Shown here: one piece after another, positions 60,255 through 64,000 of the stretch
Layout of the letters: each line of letters opens with the position of its first letter
Numbering within the stretch: the first letter of the stretch is position 1
Source of the DNA: Loxodes magnus
Lineage: Eukaryota; Ciliophora; Karyorelictea; Loxodida; Loxodidae
Direction: 5' to 3'
Assembly (NCBI GenBank): GCA_946699065.1
Contig: CAMPDV010000127.1
Location: 124,001 to 188,000 of the forward strand
Length of the DNA stretch: 64,000 nt
Made by a program: the position numbers and the translations under genes
The notes under the pieces: model-generated
Databases searched by the model: none
Told to the model about the DNA's origin: nothing
The model's input: only the letters and a program-made list of their open reading frames with translations

Positions 60255-61689
60255 TTTATATTATCTTATACATCTTAATTTTAAATTTCCAATAAGTCAT
60301 TAATACATGCTTACTAGATATACATTTTACTTAAATTTACTATTAAACTAAGTGTAAAATCATTATTTTATTAGTTTGGCTAACTTTGAATATTATTTTT
60401 TCTAAATTACTAGAAAAACTATTGATATTTTTTATTCTTACATTATGTCTAAAAATCGCAAAGCATCTCAATAAATGTGTTTATACTGTAATAACTATTT
60501 AATGATATATTTTATTCACACTAAAGTGTATATCTTCTACTAGTATAGATTATAAAATAATCTTAATATTTTCATAATCATTAACCTATAACCTTATGTT
60601 TCTAGGAATAAATTTATTAAAAGTAATCAGATTCTTATTAAGTAACTATTATAGCTTCACAATAGCACTACAATTCTATAATGCTTTAGTTGAATAGTAT
60701 TAATCAAAATTATTTGATTATTGGTTCAATTTCACAATTTAATGAATTGATTTTTTATTAAATTCAACATATTTTGTTTATAAGTATTTGTGCATTTACC
60801 TTAATCTTAGTTATATCGCACCTCATCATAAAAACGATAATAATATAATTTATTAGCTGATAATATGAGAAGTATATGCAATAAACCAAGATACAAATAT
60901 AATGGCTTGTTCTTTAAGAAATATAATTACATCATACTTACATAAAAGTATTCTATTAGTTTTTTACATTTACTTACTTTTTGATGTTTTATAAGAAATA
61001 CAATTTAGTTTTGAATATCGTACTAAGCCGATTATATCCTTAATAAAAAGAAAAAAAAAACATTAGAAATTAAAAAATAAAAATCTAGTAATATAAAGCA
61101 TTTCAAAGACTGTATATACTAAACTGCATATACTAATATATTTTAATTATTTTAGAAGGATTACACATTTATAAAAGCATAGAAATGGTAAATCTCAAGA
61201 CAAAATCTAAAAATATAATAATAATGCTCTTGAATTATAAAAAAAGGATTAAAAATTGGAAAATAATATATTTACTTGTCTTTTTTAAAAATTGAGACGT
61301 AAATAAATTCAGCTATCCCTTATTTCGTGAATGAGAGTTTTGAGTAAAATTATAAATCGAAGATTGAATTAAATAAACTAATGGATTATTTTCGAAATTA
61401 AATAAGATTATTCATTTTCTTTGTATGGAATAAATCTTATTAGTACTGTAAAATTAAAATTTTATTTATTATTTGCTTATAGTATCATTACTCTAACTTC
61501 GAAACACTGATTACTTTCAATCTTGCTTTTACTCTAAATTAAAATTTATTAAACTTAATTAGATTTATTTTCTGAAAATTGTAGATATTAACAATTATTA
61601 TAAGTACTGCTAAAACTCTAAGTTAAAGCTCTAATCTTTTAATTATTAATGCTTAAGATCATTTATACAACTATCTTTTATATTTGCTG
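60255..61689. other. A+T-rich spacer, nothing recognised
   Basis: No repeat shared with the rest of the window and no supportable frame. Confidence 0.4.
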
Positions 61690-62345
61690 CTATTATAAAA
61701 TATTTAAATGTAAGTAGTGGTCTTTTATAATCGCAGTTTTGTATCATCATTTGATTTTTTAATAAATAAATTAACGTTACCACCATTATTTGGATTTCCA
61801 CGATTAAAAAAGAAATCAAATTTTATTGCTAATTATATTCCAGGTATATTTCTAGTTTCGTCCATTCTCTTTGATTATATTTTCTTCTTCTCTCGTTTTT
61901 TTTAATCAAAATTGATTACTTACTTTCACTCAAATTTTTAAAATATTTCCGAAGACTGGAGTTAGAAGGGAATAGAGAAAATGAAGATATTATGCTAAAT
62001 TTCATGATTGAATTAATTTCTTCTACATAAAAGCTTTTAATTTGTCTCAGTCATGTCTTTAGATATTTTCAGGCTCCTATCCAGATAAGCGATATATGAA
62101 GACAGGAAAACTCTGAGATATAGACAACGGTACCTATTACTCCAAGTTTTGATATGAGTCCCTAGTCATTTTCTAGAACAGGTAGAGAGAACCCTCAAAT
62201 GAGTAAGTCCAATAACACAAAGAGTATCTCCTTACTTATCAGTGGTAGCCTCTATTACAAGAGCGCTCTTAATACAGTCAAAACTTCACAAAATTACCTA
62301 CTCAGCTGATTAGAGTTCATCGTCCATTTTTCAGTTATATAATAA
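61690..62345 (+). CDS. Possible membrane-anchored hypothetical protein
   Basis: One frame from about 61700 reads with a hydrophobic segment (HSLWLYFLLLSFFLIKIDYL, about 61865-61925), then a polar part RRLELEGNRENEDIMLNFMI and later TVPITPSFDMSPQSFSRTGR and NTKSISLLISGSLYYKSAL, ending near TAA 62340. The Ser/Thr/Pro/Asn-rich tail and higher GC of 61950-62330 stand out from the flanks and support coding. No family recognised. Start undefined. Confidence 0.35.
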
Positions 62346-64000
62346 TTTTATTATAAACGAAAAAATAGTAAAAGTAAGCAAGTTGAAATTATGTTTACTA
62401 CTCAATCAATTTTACACAGTTTAGTTACTTCTATATTTGAATTCTTTGGATAAACTAATTCTATTAAATACAATTTCATGAGATTATAGAATAAACACTA
62501 CTTTTGCACTAAAGCTGCTATATTAAACTTTTAACAAATCTACTTACAACTAATAGAAAAATTTATACATTTAACAGCATATTATGTATAAGTATTAAGT
62601 AAGCATCTCGTTCTAATTTTTTCTGAATCTAAATATTAAAATAAGTTTAGAAAGTCCCCATACAATAAACGTTTTAGCTAAAAGCACTTGGTAATATTTA
62701 ATTTCAACAGGAAGATAGGTTAGTTGAAGTTAAATTAAGAAATGCTATCTTTAATATTATAATAGCCATACCTACTTAGAAAATCTATCATTTCTTTATA
62801 AAAAATCCCTATTTTTATATAACTCAAAAATAAAATTTCTCATTCCTCAAAATTTACCACTTAGGAGTTAAAGAAAAATCCCTAAAAACATATAATAGCC
62901 ACTTCTATAATTTTGATAAGTAATGTTTCAGTAAAATATAATAATAAAGTATTGCAACTAGATATTTAAATCTAGAATAATGCTTTATTTTATTTAGTAA
63001 ATAACTAGCTTATATTTACTAAATTATAAGTGAAGCAACTATTTAGATTCAAAAAGATTAACTACCGTAATTTTAGTTTAAATTATGTGACAAAAGGTTT
63101 TTATAGCTTTGAATGTAATATGAGGTATAGTAAGTTGAAAATTAACTTTAATTTCATCGATAAAAACTGAATGTAGTTTTAGAAAGAAAAATTTAAGTAG
63201 AATAAAAAAGGAAAAATATATAAGCCTAAGAATAATAAGGTAATAGAGTAACTATAAATTTTTAGTAATGAAAAGTTAATATTTTAGCATCTAATTAAAT
63301 TTTTATCTTAATAAAAATAATAAAAACAGGAAATTAAGTTCAAGTAAAATGAATAGACTTTATATAATTATATTGAATGAAATAGAATTAGTAGTTAGAA
63401 TATGTAAATATTTATCATAAAATATATAGCTTGTATAATTTACCGTTTAAATCACTATATACCATTTCTATAAATATGTTAATTAACTATCACTATGACT
63501 TGATACTTCCTGAAATTTGAAAATAAGGATTAAATTAAATTTTTTTTTTCTAAATGAAAAATATATGATATATATAGTTAAAATAGTATAAATGTGAATA
63601 TAAGAGCTAAGAGTATAAATAAGCAATAATCTAGTTATTTTAAATGATTTATTATTAATGAAAAAATAAAAAAACAATAGAATTCTAATTTGATCCTAAT
63701 AATCTCTTTATTTTATAAAATAGTACCAATTAAAAAATATATAAAGGATAAATTTAAGTTTATAAATTAAATAAATATTTACATTTTAAAAGATTTTATA
63801 AAAATAACCTTAATTAATAATTAAAATGTAACAAAGAAATTTAAATTAAATTTATATAGAAAAAGAATTAAAAAATATTACAAATTAAATTAATAAAAAA
63901 GATAAGATTATTTAATAAATTTAAGAAAATTAATTTTCAAATAATTTTTTTGAATAAAAATATAAATAAATAAATTCAAGGAAAATAAAAAAGATGCATA
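62346..64000. other. A+T-rich spacer, nothing recognised
   Basis: Long A/T runs; no shared repeat, no hairpin of note and no coherent frame. The frame at 63483-63677 on the minus strand is low-complexity. Confidence 0.4.

Overview
The window looks like nuclear DNA of a ciliate that has reassigned all three stop codons. It is very A+T rich. Open frames become sensible proteins only if TAA and TAG are read as Gln and TGA as Trp. The clearest case is five WD40 genes in which TGA falls at the invariant Trp of the repeat (KIW) and at other Trp positions, while TAA/TAG fall at Gln positions; all five then end in a conserved TGA just after the last propeller blade. Zinc knuckles and reverse transcriptase motifs of the retrotransposons need the same code. 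This points to a karyorelict (Loxodes-like) or Condylostoma-like ciliate. Introns, where visible, are only about 19-23 nt. No rRNA, tRNA, CRISPR array or telomere was seen.

Layout. Five closely related 348-349-residue WD40 propeller genes (A to E) lie in alternating orientation: A minus 1-997 (cut by the window edge), B plus 11770-12841, C minus 23996-25067, D plus 33872-34944, E minus 49782-50850. Each carries a conserved upstream block (up to about 1.35 kb) and a conserved downstream block, followed in some copies by a roughly 0.7 kb A/T-tract block with a CCGATTGG hairpin. The units therefore form large imperfect palindromes. Bases 1-6300 recur almost unchanged at 24071-30340, a recent segmental duplication or an assembly duplicate.

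The spacers are mostly retrotransposons, partly nested. L1 (minus, 16.2-21.8 kb), L2 (minus, 35.5-41.8 kb) and L3 (minus, 42.5-47.8 kb) are LINEs with an N-terminal region, an APE-type endonuclease, a reverse transcriptase and a C-terminal Cys/His motif. L4 (plus, 51.1-56.3 kb) is a different LINE with ORF1 and ORF2. There are relics at 57.3-58.3 kb (RT) and about 2.4 kb and 26.5 kb (ORF2 tail). Separate ORF1-like genes with a PMEIE motif and a CCHC knuckle occur at 13.4, 23.0-23.8, 58.6 and 59.2-60.25 kb; the second is an ORF1-only insertion with an 18-bp target duplication and an empty site in copy E. Two SINEs (30.5 and 38.3 kb) share the 3' tail of L4.

The most unusual item is a GC-rich, about 310-nt mobile element present three times in full and once as a relic. 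It is bounded by 12-17-bp target duplications and its helices show compensatory base changes, so it looks like a mobile structured RNA of unknown origin.

Several further stretches read as protein under this code (4.55-6.3, 7.4-8.06, 9.17-9.6, 15.1-16.1, 32.3-32.7, 47.9-48.3 and 61.7-62.3 kb). Because almost no frame is closed in this code, these are tentative. The TE-dense content could mean a germline-limited or gene-poor region.
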